Below are positions 29,579-39,000 of a stretch of 64,000 nucleotides of DNA, one piece after another. This stretch comes from Brachybacterium nesterenkovii (GTDB lineage Bacteria > Actinomycetota > Actinomycetes > Actinomycetales > Dermabacteraceae): assembly GCF_900163655.1 (NCBI RefSeq), contig NZ_FWFG01000050.1, positions 1 through 64,000 of the forward strand, in the 5' to 3' direction. Made by a program: the position numbers and the translations under genes. The notes beneath the pieces are model-generated. The model did no database searches. It saw only the letters and a list, made by a program, of their open reading frames with translations, and had not been told where the DNA came from. The stretch's first letter is position 1. The number at the start of each line of letters is the position of its first letter.

Positions 29579-30574
29579 TCAGCCGGCGACGGCGACGCTG
29601 TCGCCCACGACCTCCTCGGACAGGTCCCCGGTGATCCCGCGGCGCGCGGCCCTGCGCCCCAGGACCCCGGCGTAGGCGAGGAACGCGCCCCAGGCCAGCG
29701 CCCCGATGCCGATGCGGACGACGGTGGGCAGGGGCGAGGGCGTCACGAACGCCTCGATGAGCCCGCTGACGAGCAGCACGGGCACCAGGCCCAGGGCGAC
29801 GGTCACGAGCGCACGGCCCGCGCGGGCGAGCGCCCAGGTGCGCGGCAGCGGCCCCGGATGCAGCCACGCCCAGAACAGGCGCAGCCCGGCACCGGCGCCG
29901 ACGGCGACGCACGTCAGCTCGAGCAGCCCGTGCGGGGCGATCGCCAGCAGGAACGTGCCGAGCTGCCCGTGCGCGCCCATGACCGCGCCTGCCAGGCCGA
30001 TGTTCAGCCCGTTCAGCACGAGCATCCACACCGGCCAGACGCCGGTGACGCCGAAGACCACCGCCTGCAGCGTGATCCACGCGTTGTTGGTCCAGACGTT
30101 GGCGGCGAAGCCGCCGGCATCGCCCTGGACGTAGTAGGAGGTGAACGCCCCGGAGGCCAGGCGCCGCTGCGCGGCCTCGGGGACGAGGGAGGCCCGCAGC
30201 CCGTCGTCGAGCCCCAGGACGATGCCGACGAGCAGCGCGGAGCCGAGCATGATCCCCGCCGCCAGCGCGGTCTGCCACCGTGCGGACCACAGCGCCGCCG
30301 GGAGGTCCTCGAGCACCACGGCCCGCACATGCGCCCACAGCGGGGTGCGCGAGCCGATGATCCGGCCGCGCGCGCGGGACAGCAGCACGGAGAGCCGGGC
30401 GGTCAGGACGGGGTCGGGGTTGGTCGAGCGCACGGTGGACAGGTGCGTGGCCGTGCTGCGATACAGGGCGATGAGCTCGTCGACCTCGGCGGCCTCGAGG
30501 TGCCGACGGCGCACGAGAGCAGCCAGTCGGTCCCAGGTGGGGCCGTTGACGGCGATGAAGGCGTCGGTGTCCAC
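29579..30574 (-). CDS. SpoIIM-family (stage II sporulation M-like) membrane protein
   Basis: 331 aa, GTG start. The soluble N terminus (about 1-100) carries VDELIALYRSTATHLSTVRS, the usual start of actinobacterial DUF95/SpoIIM proteins. Five or so TM helices follow, with NVWTNNAWITLQAVVFGVTGVWPV and APHGLLELTCVAVGAGAGLRL. No sporulation is implied; the family is widespread in actinobacteria beside RDD and MoxR genes. TAGGGT at 30596-30591 is a candidate -10. Confidence 0.92.
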   Translation of the reverse strand: MDTDAFIAVNGPTWDRLAALVRRRHLEAAEVDELIALYRSTATHLSTVRSTNPDPVLTARLSVLLSRARGRIIGSRTPLWAHVRAVVLEDLPAALWSARWQTALAAGIMLGSALLVGIVLGLDDGLRASLVPEAAQRRLASGAFTSYYVQGDAGGFAANVWTNNAWITLQAVVFGVTGVWPVWMLVLNGLNIGLAGAVMGAHGQLGTFLLAIAPHGLLELTCVAVGAGAGLRLFWAWLHPGPLPRTWALARAGRALVTVALGLVPVLLVSGLIEAFVTPSPLPTVVRIGIGALAWGAFLAYAGVLGRRAARRGITGDLSEEVVGDSVAVAG

Positions 30575-30590
30575 GCCCTCACCCTAGGAC

Positions 30591-30596
30591 CGTCCG
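30591..30596 (-). promoter_or_regulatory. -10 element TAGGGT for SpoIIM
   Basis: TAGGGT on the minus strand, 16 nt before the GTG at 30574, predicting a leader of about 10 nt. Confidence 0.35.
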
Positions 30597-30679
30597 GGAG
30601 GCTGCGGCCTTCGACGAAAGTCGCCCGCCGCGCCGCCGACGGGCGACCGATGGACGTGCCGCTCGCGCGCCGCACCTGC

Positions 30680-30685
30680 CAGACT
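30680..30685 (+). promoter_or_regulatory. -10 element CAGACT, leaderless RDD promoter
   Basis: CAGACT, then 6 nt, then the ATG at 30692. No Shine-Dalgarno is present. Confidence 0.4.
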
Positions 30686-30691
30686 CGTCCC

Positions 30692-31585
30692 ATGAGCACG
30701 GCCATGAGCACGGCGACAGGCACGGCGACGGGCACCGGGGGCACGGTCTGCTCCGCGGGGCCCGCGGAGACCGCACGGCGCGAGGCCCTGGTGACGGGCG
30801 AGGCCGTCCTGCTGGACCTGCGGCCCGCATCCTTCGCGATGCGCATCCTCTCCTTCGCGATCGACGGCCTGGTGTCCCTCGCCCTCCTCGTCGGCGGGAT
30901 CTGGTCGCTCGCGATGCTCGCCCGCTCCGCGTCCCTCGATGAGGGCTATCTCGCGGCCGGCTCCGTGCTCATCACCGCGTTCGCGCTCCTCGGGATCCCC
31001 GTGCTCGCCGAGACGGTGTCCGGCGGCAGGTCGCTGGGGCGGTGGGCCGTCGGCACGCGCGTGGTCCGGGACGACGGGGGCCCGGTGCATGTGCGCCAGA
31101 GCATCCTGCGCGCCGTATCCGCGCTGTTCGAGATCTGGACGGTGTCGGGCACGCTCGCCCTGGCGATCGCTCTCGTCGATGCGCGGTCGCGTCGCCTCGG
31201 CGACCTGCTCGCGGGCACGTTCGTGCTGCAGGAGCGGCTGCGGACGCCCGCGCCGACGCAGGTCGAGGTCCCCGGGCATCTCACGGCTTGGGCGCGCGGC
31301 GCCGATGTCGGCCGTCTGCCCCCGACCCTGCTGCAGGAGATCCGGACGTTCCTGGCCCGGTCGTCATCGCTGCACGCGCGCTCCCGCCGCGACCTCGCTC
31401 TCGACCTGGTGCAGCGGGTGGTGCCGTCGGTCTCGCCGCCCCCGCCTCCGGGCACGGACCCCGAGGCGTTCCTGCAGGCCGTGCTCGCTGAGCGGTCCCG
31501 GCGCGACGAGGAGCTCCTGCGGTCCCGCCGCGAGCGGGAGCTCGAGCTCGCCCGTCAGGTCGGGACGCTGCCGTTCAGCTCGTGA
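30692..31585 (+). CDS. RDD family membrane protein
   Basis: 297 aa from the ATG at 30692. The leader is repetitive (MSTAMSTATGTATGTGG). Then comes the RDD core: PASFAMRILSFAIDGLVSLAL (with the Arg and Asp of the family), a second TM (about 90-112), and GGRSLGRWAVGTRVVRDDGG. The cytoplasmic C-terminal half is helical and charged (SRRDEELLRSRREREL). It is paired divergently with SpoIIM as in M. tuberculosis Rv3694c/Rv3695. Function unknown; transport or stress roles have been proposed for other RDD proteins. Confidence 0.9.
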   Translation: MSTAMSTATGTATGTGGTVCSAGPAETARREALVTGEAVLLDLRPASFAMRILSFAIDGLVSLALLVGGIWSLAMLARSASLDEGYLAAGSVLITAFALLGIPVLAETVSGGRSLGRWAVGTRVVRDDGGPVHVRQSILRAVSALFEIWTVSGTLALAIALVDARSRRLGDLLAGTFVLQERLRTPAPTQVEVPGHLTAWARGADVGRLPPTLLQEIRTFLARSSSLHARSRRDLALDLVQRVVPSVSPPPPPGTDPEAFLQAVLAERSRRDEELLRSRRERELELARQVGTLPFSS

Positions 31586-31587
31586 GG

Positions 31588-31618
31588 CGCATCGCCCCGC
31601 GGCGGGCGGACCGATGCG
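31588..31618. terminator. hairpin between convergent RDD and manB genes
   Basis: cgcatcg (31588-31594) pairs with cgatgcg (31612-31618), with a GC-rich inner loop, in the 37-nt gap between the two stop codons. Confidence 0.5.
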
Positions 31619-31622
31619 GCGC

Positions 31623-33509
31623 TCAGTCCTGGGCGGCCTCGCCGCGGTCGGCGATGAGGACGGGGATCCCGCCCTCGACCGCGTAGGTGCGCGGGCACGC
31701 CTCGCACTCGAGGGTCCCGGTGCCGTCGACGAGCTCGCCGCGGCACACCGGGCAGCGCAGGCGCGAGCGGACCCAGGAGGGGACGTCCGCCCGGCTCGCT
31801 CCCGGATGCGCTCCCCCAGTGCTCGGGCCGACGCCGTCGGACGCGCTCGGGGCTGCAGTGCCGGGTGCTTCAGTGCCGCGTGCAGCGCTGCCTGCCGAAG
31901 CACTGCCTGCCGCAGTGCTCTCCGCCGCGGCGGCGTCAGGTGCAGAAGCATCGGGCATGGTCGCCTCCTGGGGGATGATGTCGAGGACCTCGTCGCGGAC
32001 GCGCTCCATCGTCGCGGCGTCCTCGGCCTCGACGTTCAGGCGCAGCAGCGGCTCGGTGTTGGAGGAGCGCAGGGAGAACCACCAGCGCTCGGGCGATGCC
32101 GGAGCGAGGCCCGCCGCGCTGGCGTCGGTTCCTGCGGGGTCCGCCGCAGCGGCATCCGGGGCCCAGTGCTCGACGGTCATGCCGTCGAGGTCGTCGATCA
32201 CGGTGCCGGGCCGCGGGGCCATCACGGCGCGGACCCGCTCGCGGGCCGCGGCCGCATCGGCGATGCGCGAGTTGATCTCGCCGCTGGCCACGTACGGGTC
32301 GTGCTCGGCGACCAGCGCGGACAGCGGTCCCTCGGTCTCCTGCAGCGCCGCGAGCACGTGCAGCGCCGCGAGCATCCCGGAGTCGGCGAAGAAGAAATCA
32401 CGGAAGTAGTAGTGCGCGGAATGCTCGCCGCCGAACACGGCGTCCTCGCGCGCCATCAGCGCCTTGATCAGCGAGTGGCCCACCTGCGAGCGGACCCTCC
32501 GACCCCCTGCCCCAGCGATCGCCTCGCCCACGTGCCGCGAGGACACGAGGTTGGCGACGACGACGGGCTCGTCCTCGCCCGCCGCCCGGGCACGGGCGAT
32601 CTCCCGCACGGCGATGAGCGCGGTGATCGCCGAGGGCGGCACCGGGGTGCCGGTCTCGTCGACCACGACGCAGCGGTCGGCATCGCCGTCGAAGGCCAGG
32701 CCGAGGTCGGCCCTCTCGCGGCGCACGGCGTCCTGCAGCTCGCGCAGGGTGGAGGTGTCCAGCGGATTGGCCTCATGGCTCGGGAAGGTGCCGTCGAGCC
32801 GGAAGTTCAGCGGGACGACAGTCACGGCGTCGAGGTGCTGGGCGACGGCGGGCATCGTGTGACCGGCCATGGCGTTGGCGGCGTCGACCACGACGCGCAA
32901 CGGGCGGCAATCCGGCACCGGGACCAGGCGGAGCATCATCGCGACGTAGTCGTCGAGGGTCTCGACGCTTTCGCGCGCACCGCCTTCGCGCTCCGGGATC
33001 TCCCCCGCCGCGAGGTAGGTCTCCGCCCTCTCGCGGATCTGCGCCAGGCCCGTGTCCCGGCTGATCGGGCGGGCCCCGGGTCGGCACAGCTTGATGCCGT
33101 TGTCGGGCGCCGGGTTGTGGGAGGCCGTGAACATCGCCCCGGCGAGGTCGTGCAGGCCCGAGGCGCAGTACAGCTGGTCCGTCGAGCTGAGTCCTGCGAC
33201 GAGCACCCGGGAGCCGCGGCGGACGGCGCCGTCGACGAACGCGGCGGAGAGCTCGGGCGAGGAGACGCGCATGTCGTGGGCGACGATCATCCCCGCGCCG
33301 TCGAGGAGGTCCGCGAACGCGGCCCCCAGCGCCCGGGCGACGGGCGCGGTCAGCTGCTCCCCCGCCGTCCCGCGCACGTCGTAGGCCTTGACGATCGCGG
33401 AGAGGCCGACGGGCGCGGCGGAGACCTCGGTGGGCGCATCGACGGGCGTCGCCGCCGCGCTCGTGCCGGTCATGTCCGCATCCTGCTCGTGGGTGCTGCG
33501 GTCACTCAT
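31623..33509 (-). CDS. manB: phosphomannomutase/phosphoglucomutase fused to a Trm112-like domain
   Basis: 628 aa in one uninterrupted frame. Residues about 35-520 are an alpha-D-phosphohexomutase: AMFTASHNP (catalytic Ser), AFDGDADRCVV (metal loop), FGGEHSAHYYF (sugar loop) and RSSNTEPLLRLN (phosphate loop). It would convert mannose-6-P to mannose-1-P (or the glucose pair) for GDP-mannose and glycan synthesis. A ~60-residue A/S/G/T-rich linker follows, then a Trm112/UPF0434-type zinc domain at the C terminus (LRCPVCRGELVDG, LECEACPRTYAVEGGIPVLI). In relatives the two are usually separate neighbouring genes. The ATG at 33509 has AGGAG and overlaps DUF3499 by 8 nt. Confidence 0.93.
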   Translation of the reverse strand: MSDRSTHEQDADMTGTSAAATPVDAPTEVSAAPVGLSAIVKAYDVRGTAGEQLTAPVARALGAAFADLLDGAGMIVAHDMRVSSPELSAAFVDGAVRRGSRVLVAGLSSTDQLYCASGLHDLAGAMFTASHNPAPDNGIKLCRPGARPISRDTGLAQIRERAETYLAAGEIPEREGGARESVETLDDYVAMMLRLVPVPDCRPLRVVVDAANAMAGHTMPAVAQHLDAVTVVPLNFRLDGTFPSHEANPLDTSTLRELQDAVRRERADLGLAFDGDADRCVVVDETGTPVPPSAITALIAVREIARARAAGEDEPVVVANLVSSRHVGEAIAGAGGRRVRSQVGHSLIKALMAREDAVFGGEHSAHYYFRDFFFADSGMLAALHVLAALQETEGPLSALVAEHDPYVASGEINSRIADAAAARERVRAVMAPRPGTVIDDLDGMTVEHWAPDAAAADPAGTDASAAGLAPASPERWWFSLRSSNTEPLLRLNVEAEDAATMERVRDEVLDIIPQEATMPDASAPDAAAAESTAAGSASAGSAARGTEAPGTAAPSASDGVGPSTGGAHPGASRADVPSWVRSRLRCPVCRGELVDGTGTLECEACPRTYAVEGGIPVLIADRGEAAQD

Positions 33510-33837
33510 GAGGGCTCCTGACGACCTGGAGGTGCGGAGGGCGGCCCGGGCGCGGGTGCTCGACGGGCTGGGCCGGCGGCGCGGAGGGCCGCGGACGGAC
33601 GGCGTCGGCGAGGGCGACGAGCTCGTCGGAGGCCTCGGCAGTCCCGGGGACCCGGATCACCCGCCACCCGCGCGGGACGGTCATCCCGGCGGAGTGCTCT
33701 GCGCACAGGTCGTAGGAATGCGGCTCGCTCGCGCGGGCCAGCGGGCCCAGCACAGCGGTCGAGTCCGCGTAGTTGTAGGTGAGCGTGCTGACAGCGGGTC
33801 TCGAGCACGCCGTCCGGGAGCATTCGCGAGCAGGCAC
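33502..33837 (-). CDS. DUF3499 family protein
   Basis: 111 aa, GTG start. It begins VPARECSRTACSRPAVSTLTYNYADSTAVLG and continues SEPHSYDLCAEHSAGMTVPRGWRVIR. The conserved Cys pairs and His suggest a small zinc-binding protein, and this is a constant neighbour of manB in actinobacteria. The start fits a leaderless promoter: TAGACT at 33850-33845, then 7 nt. The disordered Pro-rich C terminus overlaps the manB start. Confidence 0.92.
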   Translation of the reverse strand: MPARECSRTACSRPAVSTLTYNYADSTAVLGPLARASEPHSYDLCAEHSAGMTVPRGWRVIRVPGTAEASDELVALADAVRPRPSAPPAQPVEHPRPGRPPHLQVVRSPHE

Positions 33838-33844
33838 GGGTCGG

Positions 33845-33872
33845 AGTCTACGGCGAGCGGGGCCGGTACAGT
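33845..33872. promoter_or_regulatory. back-to-back leaderless promoters in a 41-nt gap
   Basis: On the minus strand TAGACT (33850-33845) stands 7 nt from the GTG at 33837. On the plus strand TACAGT (33867-33872) stands 6 nt from the ATG at 33879. Both genes would start with no leader, and the two promoters must overlap in their -35 regions. Confidence 0.55.
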
Positions 33873-33878
33873 CGGACC

Positions 33879-34394
33879 ATGGCACGAGGCGAAGGGCACA
33901 GCACCGCGGATCCCGGCGCGGACGGCACCGGCGCCTCCCGCCCCCTCCGCCCCTCGATCGCTCCCGCAGCCGTCGCCGCACGGCGGCCCCGACGTCGTGA
34001 CCGCCACGGCCGCGGATTCCGCGGCATGCTCCTGCCCCCGCACTTGCCGGGGCATCTCACGCGGCGGGAGATCTTCGACGACACGGTCCTCGAGAGCGCC
34101 GAGGCCCTCATGGACCGCTTCGGCCGCCGCCTCGAGCACCTCGCCGTCTCGGTCCAGGAGATCCCCACCACCGACCCCGCGCCGTGGGAGATGCAGGCCG
34201 TTCCGCTCGGGCGCTACATCGCCCCGGATCGCGATCACCCGCCGCAGATCGTCCTGTACCGCCGCCCGATCGTGAGCCGCTGCTCCGCGCCCGGGGACCT
34301 GGAGATGCTGGTGCGCCAGGTCCTCGCCGAGCAGATCGGCGCGATGCTCGCGATGGACCCCGAGGACGTCGATCCGGGGGCCTGGGACCTCTGA
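33879..34394 (+). CDS. metallopeptidase-like (DUF1025) protein lacking HExxH
   Basis: 171 aa. After a disordered, Arg-rich N terminus (about 1-50) comes the family core: LESAEALMDRFGRRLEHLAVSVQEIP, then the strand IVLYRRPIVSRC. The helix LVRQVLAEQIGAMLAMDPEDVDP follows. In zinc-dependent relatives this last helix carries HExxH; here the corresponding residues are EQIGA, so a zinc site is not visible. It sits between DUF3499 and whiB2 blocks as in other actinobacteria (the Rv3259 position). It may be a non-catalytic relative. Confidence 0.85.
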   Translation: MARGEGHSTADPGADGTGASRPLRPSIAPAAVAARRPRRRDRHGRGFRGMLLPPHLPGHLTRREIFDDTVLESAEALMDRFGRRLEHLAVSVQEIPTTDPAPWEMQAVPLGRYIAPDRDHPPQIVLYRRPIVSRCSAPGDLEMLVRQVLAEQIGAMLAMDPEDVDPGAWDL

Positions 34395-34517
34395 GGCGCC
34401 GCCTCCCGTGAGCGGACCGCCCTCCTGACCCGACGGCGCGCACGCGCGAGCGCGCCGCTGAAGCGGGTGCGCCGCTGGGGCGGGTGCGCTCGCGGATCAG
34501 GCGGCGAGCGCGGGTCA
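34392..34517. repeat. 17-bp TGA-anchored array between two convergent stops
   Basis: TGA occurs at 34392 (the stop of the metallopeptidase-like gene), 34409 and 34426. Starts of 17-nt units continue at 34459 and 34476, for example TGAAGCGGGTGCGCCGC. Read from the other strand, the array begins at the DUF5719 stop (34517) with TGA again 18 nt later. The stretch contains no gene. Confidence 0.75.
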
Positions 34518-36092
34518 GGAGGCGGCGACGTCGAGCGCCGCGGCGCCATCATCCGCCGGTAGCACCGGCAGCGTCGACAGCACGGCTCCCCCCGCACCGG
34601 CCGGGGAGGGGGCCTGCGCCCATGCGCCGTGGACGCCCCCGCCGTCGGTCGCGACGACCAGCGCCACCGGGGCGCCGCGCGTGCCCGTGAGGGAGGCGGC
34701 GGCCACGAGGGCCTCCCGTCCCGCACCCAGGCGCACGGGCACCGGGGTCCCGGCACCGCCGTCGGCTCCGAGCAGGATCACGGTCGCGGCGGTCTCCTCC
34801 GCGGACCACAGCGAGAGCACCGCATCGGATGCGCCGTAGGGCAGCGGGAGCAGTCCGGCGCCGCCGAGCTCCGGGGTCTGGCCGGCGATCGCGAACTCGA
34901 CGGGCGCGCCGATCGTGTCACCCGGGAGGTCCTGCCCCACGACGGTCGAGCGAACTGCGGCGTCGACGGCCCCGTCGGCCGTCACGACCGCCGTCAGATC
35001 GCCGTCGCCGGTCCCTGCGAGCGGCACGGAGACGACGGCCCCGGGAGCCACCTCGATCCCCTCGCGGTGCGCCGCCGCGATCGGCCCGTCGGCACCGTGC
35101 AGGTCCACCGCCGCGGTGATCGCGGAGCCTCCGGGATTGCGCAGCACGAGGACCGGGGTCTGCCCGGGCGCGACGTGGACGGCGGGGATCACCTGCTCCG
35201 GAGCGCTCGGCGGCAGCGGGGCGAGGATCTCGCCGCCGCCCGGGGTCAGGCCGCTGCGCTCGGTGGTCTGCAGGTGCATCGCGAGCGGCGCGCCGACGGT
35301 CTCGACGCTCACCCCGAGCGCCTCCTGGCCGGGCGCCACGGATTCCAGGAGGAGGCGCTCCGTCGTCCCCGGGGCGACGACGATCCGGCTCGATCCCGCG
35401 AGGTCGGCGGGGCCGTCGGGGGTCGAGACCTGGATCGCGGCGGTGGCCGGGCGCGTGCCGGGGTTGGTCAGGACCAGTGCGCTCGAGGTCCCGGCCTCCG
35501 TGCCGGCCCCGAGGAAGGACGCCGACACGACCGGCTCGGAGCAGCGCGACAGGGAGAGCGAGCGGAAATCGCCGGCGGGCGTCAGGGCGGCCTGGCCGGC
35601 GACCGCGGCGAGGCCGCTGTCATCGACGGGCTCGGCGGCGACCTGCACGGGGCCGGTGGCCGCGGGGGCGGCGAAGGAGGTGTCGCCGTAGGCGCCCGAG
35701 GCGATCCGGGCACCGGCGACGGGGGCATCCCCCGCGCTCATGGTGACGCTCGGGGCCGGTGCGGTGCCGTCCGAGGCGAGCTGGGTCTGGGCACCGCTGG
35801 CACGGCCGAACAGCAGCGAGGAGGATCCCGTGAGCGCCGCACCGCGCACGGCGGTCTGGGGGCTCGGGGGGATCACCGCGAGCGCGGCGTCCCCGCCCCC
35901 GCTCAGGAGCTCGTCGGGGACCGTCAGCGGGCCCGGGCACAGCAGGTCGGCGCTGCGGGGAGGCGCCGTGGCCGTCGCCGCGGGGAGGTCCTCGGCGGAG
36001 GGGGCCGGCAGCTGCGCGAGGAGGACGCCCGCTCCCACCAGGGGGAGCAGGCTCAGCACGGCCAGGACGGGGCGGACGGTGCGACGGCTCAC
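34515..36092 (-). CDS. DUF5719 family secreted/membrane-anchored protein
   Basis: 525 aa, GTG start in a GTGA overlap with the upstream glycosyltransferase. An N-terminal hydrophobic segment (about 8-28) acts as signal or anchor. The rest is a low-charge, beta-rich, A/G/T/V-rich extracytoplasmic region with repeated modules containing LVLTNPGTRPA and VLVLRNPGGSA. DUF5719 is conserved immediately after this membrane glycosyltransferase in actinobacteria, suggesting the pair works together on the envelope. Biochemical role unknown. Confidence 0.87.
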   Translation of the reverse strand: MSRRTVRPVLAVLSLLPLVGAGVLLAQLPAPSAEDLPAATATAPPRSADLLCPGPLTVPDELLSGGGDAALAVIPPSPQTAVRGAALTGSSSLLFGRASGAQTQLASDGTAPAPSVTMSAGDAPVAGARIASGAYGDTSFAAPAATGPVQVAAEPVDDSGLAAVAGQAALTPAGDFRSLSLSRCSEPVVSASFLGAGTEAGTSSALVLTNPGTRPATAAIQVSTPDGPADLAGSSRIVVAPGTTERLLLESVAPGQEALGVSVETVGAPLAMHLQTTERSGLTPGGGEILAPLPPSAPEQVIPAVHVAPGQTPVLVLRNPGGSAITAAVDLHGADGPIAAAHREGIEVAPGAVVSVPLAGTGDGDLTAVVTADGAVDAAVRSTVVGQDLPGDTIGAPVEFAIAGQTPELGGAGLLPLPYGASDAVLSLWSAEETAATVILLGADGGAGTPVPVRLGAGREALVAAASLTGTRGAPVALVVATDGGGVHGAWAQAPSPAGAGGAVLSTLPVLPADDGAAALDVAAS

Positions 36093-39000
36093 GGGGTCCT
36101 CTCCTCCGGGACGTGGGCTCGTCCGCGCCAGGGGACGGCGACGAGCGCCGTCAGCGCGAGCGCGAGGGCGAGCAGCAGCTGGGCGAGTCGGACAGCCGGG
36201 GCGTCCGTCGTGATGACGAGGCGACCGGAGGCGTCCGGGGGCACGAGGAAGCCCTGGGCCCAGCCGTCGACCGTGACGGGCTCGAGCTCACGGCCGTCCA
36301 GGCTCGCCCGCCAGGCGGCCGAGCGGTTCTCCGCCAGGGAGACGGTGCGCATCGCCGGGGCGGCCCCGACGGGCGCCTCGACGTCGATCACGGACGCCGC
36401 CAGGTCCTCGCGGGGCTGCCCCGGCGCGGTCGCGCCGATCGTCGCCCGGCCGTGCTGGTCGATCACGCGCCACAGGGAGCCTCCGGTGCCCTGCGTGACC
36501 TTCTCGAGCAGCGACGATGTGTCCAGGGCGGTGATGAGCGCGGGGTCCTGCTCGGGGTCGCCGGGAACGAGCACGTAGCCGACGGCGAGGTCCTGCAGGC
36601 CGGTGGGGTCGGTGTCGGAGGCCAGCAGGGCCGCGGTCGTGCGCAGCACTGCGGCGTCGTCCTTCGCACTGCCGTCGGTGCCCTGCGCTCGGGCCCGCTC
36701 GAGGTCGCGCGCCGCGGAGAGCGCGGAGGTCTGCGTCGCATCGGGACCGCCGGCGCGCACGAGGCGCGCCGGGACGGCGCCCGTGCGGGCCGCGCCGTCG
36801 CCCAGCACGAGCGTGCGGGTGCGCGCCTCCGATCGCCCCTGGTCCGCGGCGGCCGCCGGGATCTCCCGCAGCTCGCCCCGCGTCACCTCGAGCGCACCCG
36901 GCAGGGCGAGGGACCAGCCGAGGACGAGCGCGGCGGTGGACGCCCCGATCACGAGGGCGGCGAGCGCGGTCGCGCGGCGTCTCAGCATGCTCATCCGCGC
37001 CCCGCGCCGGGCGAGCGCGTCGATCATGCAGCCGGCGCCGAGCAGCAGGGCCAGGAGGGTCGCGGACATCGCCGCGTTCGCGGGGGCGCGCAGCACCTGG
37101 CCGTCGACGACGCCCGTCGGGACGGTGACGGTCACGATCGCGGCGCCGACGCCGAGGGCGGTCAGGAGCGCGGCCAGTCGACCGACGGTGCCCGCATCCC
37201 CCCGCAGGAACGGGGCCGCCAGCGCGCAGGCCGCCACCGGGATGAGCAGCAGCAGCGGCGCCCAGGCCGCGCCGTCTGCGCCCAGCGTCCCCGCGAGGGC
37301 CTGCCAGCCGCTGCCCGGGGCCAGGCGCAGGGCGTCGAGCAACGTCGATGCCCCGTCCGTGCCGACGCCGATCCCGTCCTGGGCCCCGACCGCCAGCAGC
37401 GTGCGCGGATGCGCGAGATAGCGGGGCAGGTACGGGAGGTGGAGCGCGAGGGAGGGCACGAGGACCCAGAGCAGGCGCACGCGGCGCCCGGGCACGAGCA
37501 GGGCGATGATCGCGAGGGCCGCGGCGGCGAGGACCACGAGCCCGGCCTGGACGGCGCCGATCACGAGCAGGAGCAGGCCGGCTCCGGCGGCCGCGGACAC
37601 GCTGGCCTGCGAGCGCTTATGGGGCAGGCCCACGGCGCGCGCCACGGCGAGCGCCCACAGCGGCAGCAGCGTGTGGACGAGCGCGAGGGGCCAGCGGCCC
37701 TGGGCGACGGCCTCGAGCAGCGACGGGGCGAGCGCCCAGGTCGCGCTGAGCACGAGGCGCCCGCCGACGGCCCGGGTGAGGGCCCCGGCGGCCCACCAGG
37801 CCCCGAGGGCCGCGCAGGGGATCGCGCCCAGCAGGATCGTCTCGACGAGCAGCGGCCCCGGGACGGGGAGGTGCCCCAGGAGGCGGATCAGCGGGTCCGC
37901 GGCGACGCGGGCCCCCTGCCCGCTCGGGATCCACGAGGCCCACGCGGTCTCGAGGGTCTCGTGCCAGTCGGCGGGCAGGGGCACGAGGGCTCCGCCGCCG
38001 AGGTCGCCCCCGGCCAGGAGAGGGCGCAGGCCGATCAGCGTCCCGACCGCCGCGAGCACCCCGAGGGCGAGCGTCCACGCCGTGTGCCGACCGAAGTCGG
38101 CGTCGTCGGCCCCATGGGTGGTGCCGGCGATGCCCCAGGTGGTGCGTCGGATCCGACGGCTGCGCTCGTCATCGGCCAGGGTGCGGGTCCACAGGGACCC
38201 CAGGGACCGCCGCACGGCCTCGCGGCGCGGGAGGAACAGCGGGGCCAGGCGCGAGCGCGGCGTCCGGGCGCGCGAGGCGGCGCGCGCGGAGCGGGCAATG
38301 ATGCCGGGGCCCGCGACCGCGGCGCGCAGCGATCCGACGATCTCGTCGAGGATCGTGGAGGGGCTGTGGGTCATGACCGCGCCGAGGGCGCGCCAGAGCG
38401 CTCCGAGCGGCAGCAGCAGGAGCGCGAGCACGGCGAACGGGGCGCGGCGCATCGCGAGCGCGGTGCCCAGGCGGCCTGCCCGGTTCGCGCGGCGCTCCGC
38501 ACCGGTGCTCCCGCGCACGGGCGCCAGGGCCCGTGCCGCGGGGACCACCTCGACGCGGTATCCGCCGCGCCACAGCCGGTGGCACAGCTCGACGACGGCC
38601 CAGCGGTCGGGCAGCGCCGGATCGAGGCCGCCGACGCGGACCAGCGCGTCCTCCGCCAGCAGCAGTCCGTCCATCGGGAGGGCGAGGACATCGCGCCGCC
38701 AGTCGTCCTGGCCCTGGTCGATCTCGCCGCCGTCGACGCCTGTGACCACGCGCGCCGACCGGGTCAGGGTGAGTCCGACGTCGACGAGGCCGTCGGCCGC
38801 ATCCGCAGCCGTGCCGCCGCGGCGCCGCCCGGACCCTCCGTCCCGCGCCTGGACGCGCTTGGCACCCGCCGCGGCGATGTGCGCATTCTGCGCGGCCCGG
38901 CGCGTGAGCTCCTCGAGGCAGCGGCGTCCCGGGTCGGATCCCGCCGGGACGAGCCACAGCCAGGAGCTCTCGCGCTGGAGGAGGTCGTGGGCGAGGTGAT

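Noticed and set aside
31623-33509. Frameshift or missed stop between manB and the Trm112 part
   Set aside because: The frame is continuous with a normal low-complexity linker and no internal stop or frame change, so fusion is simpler.
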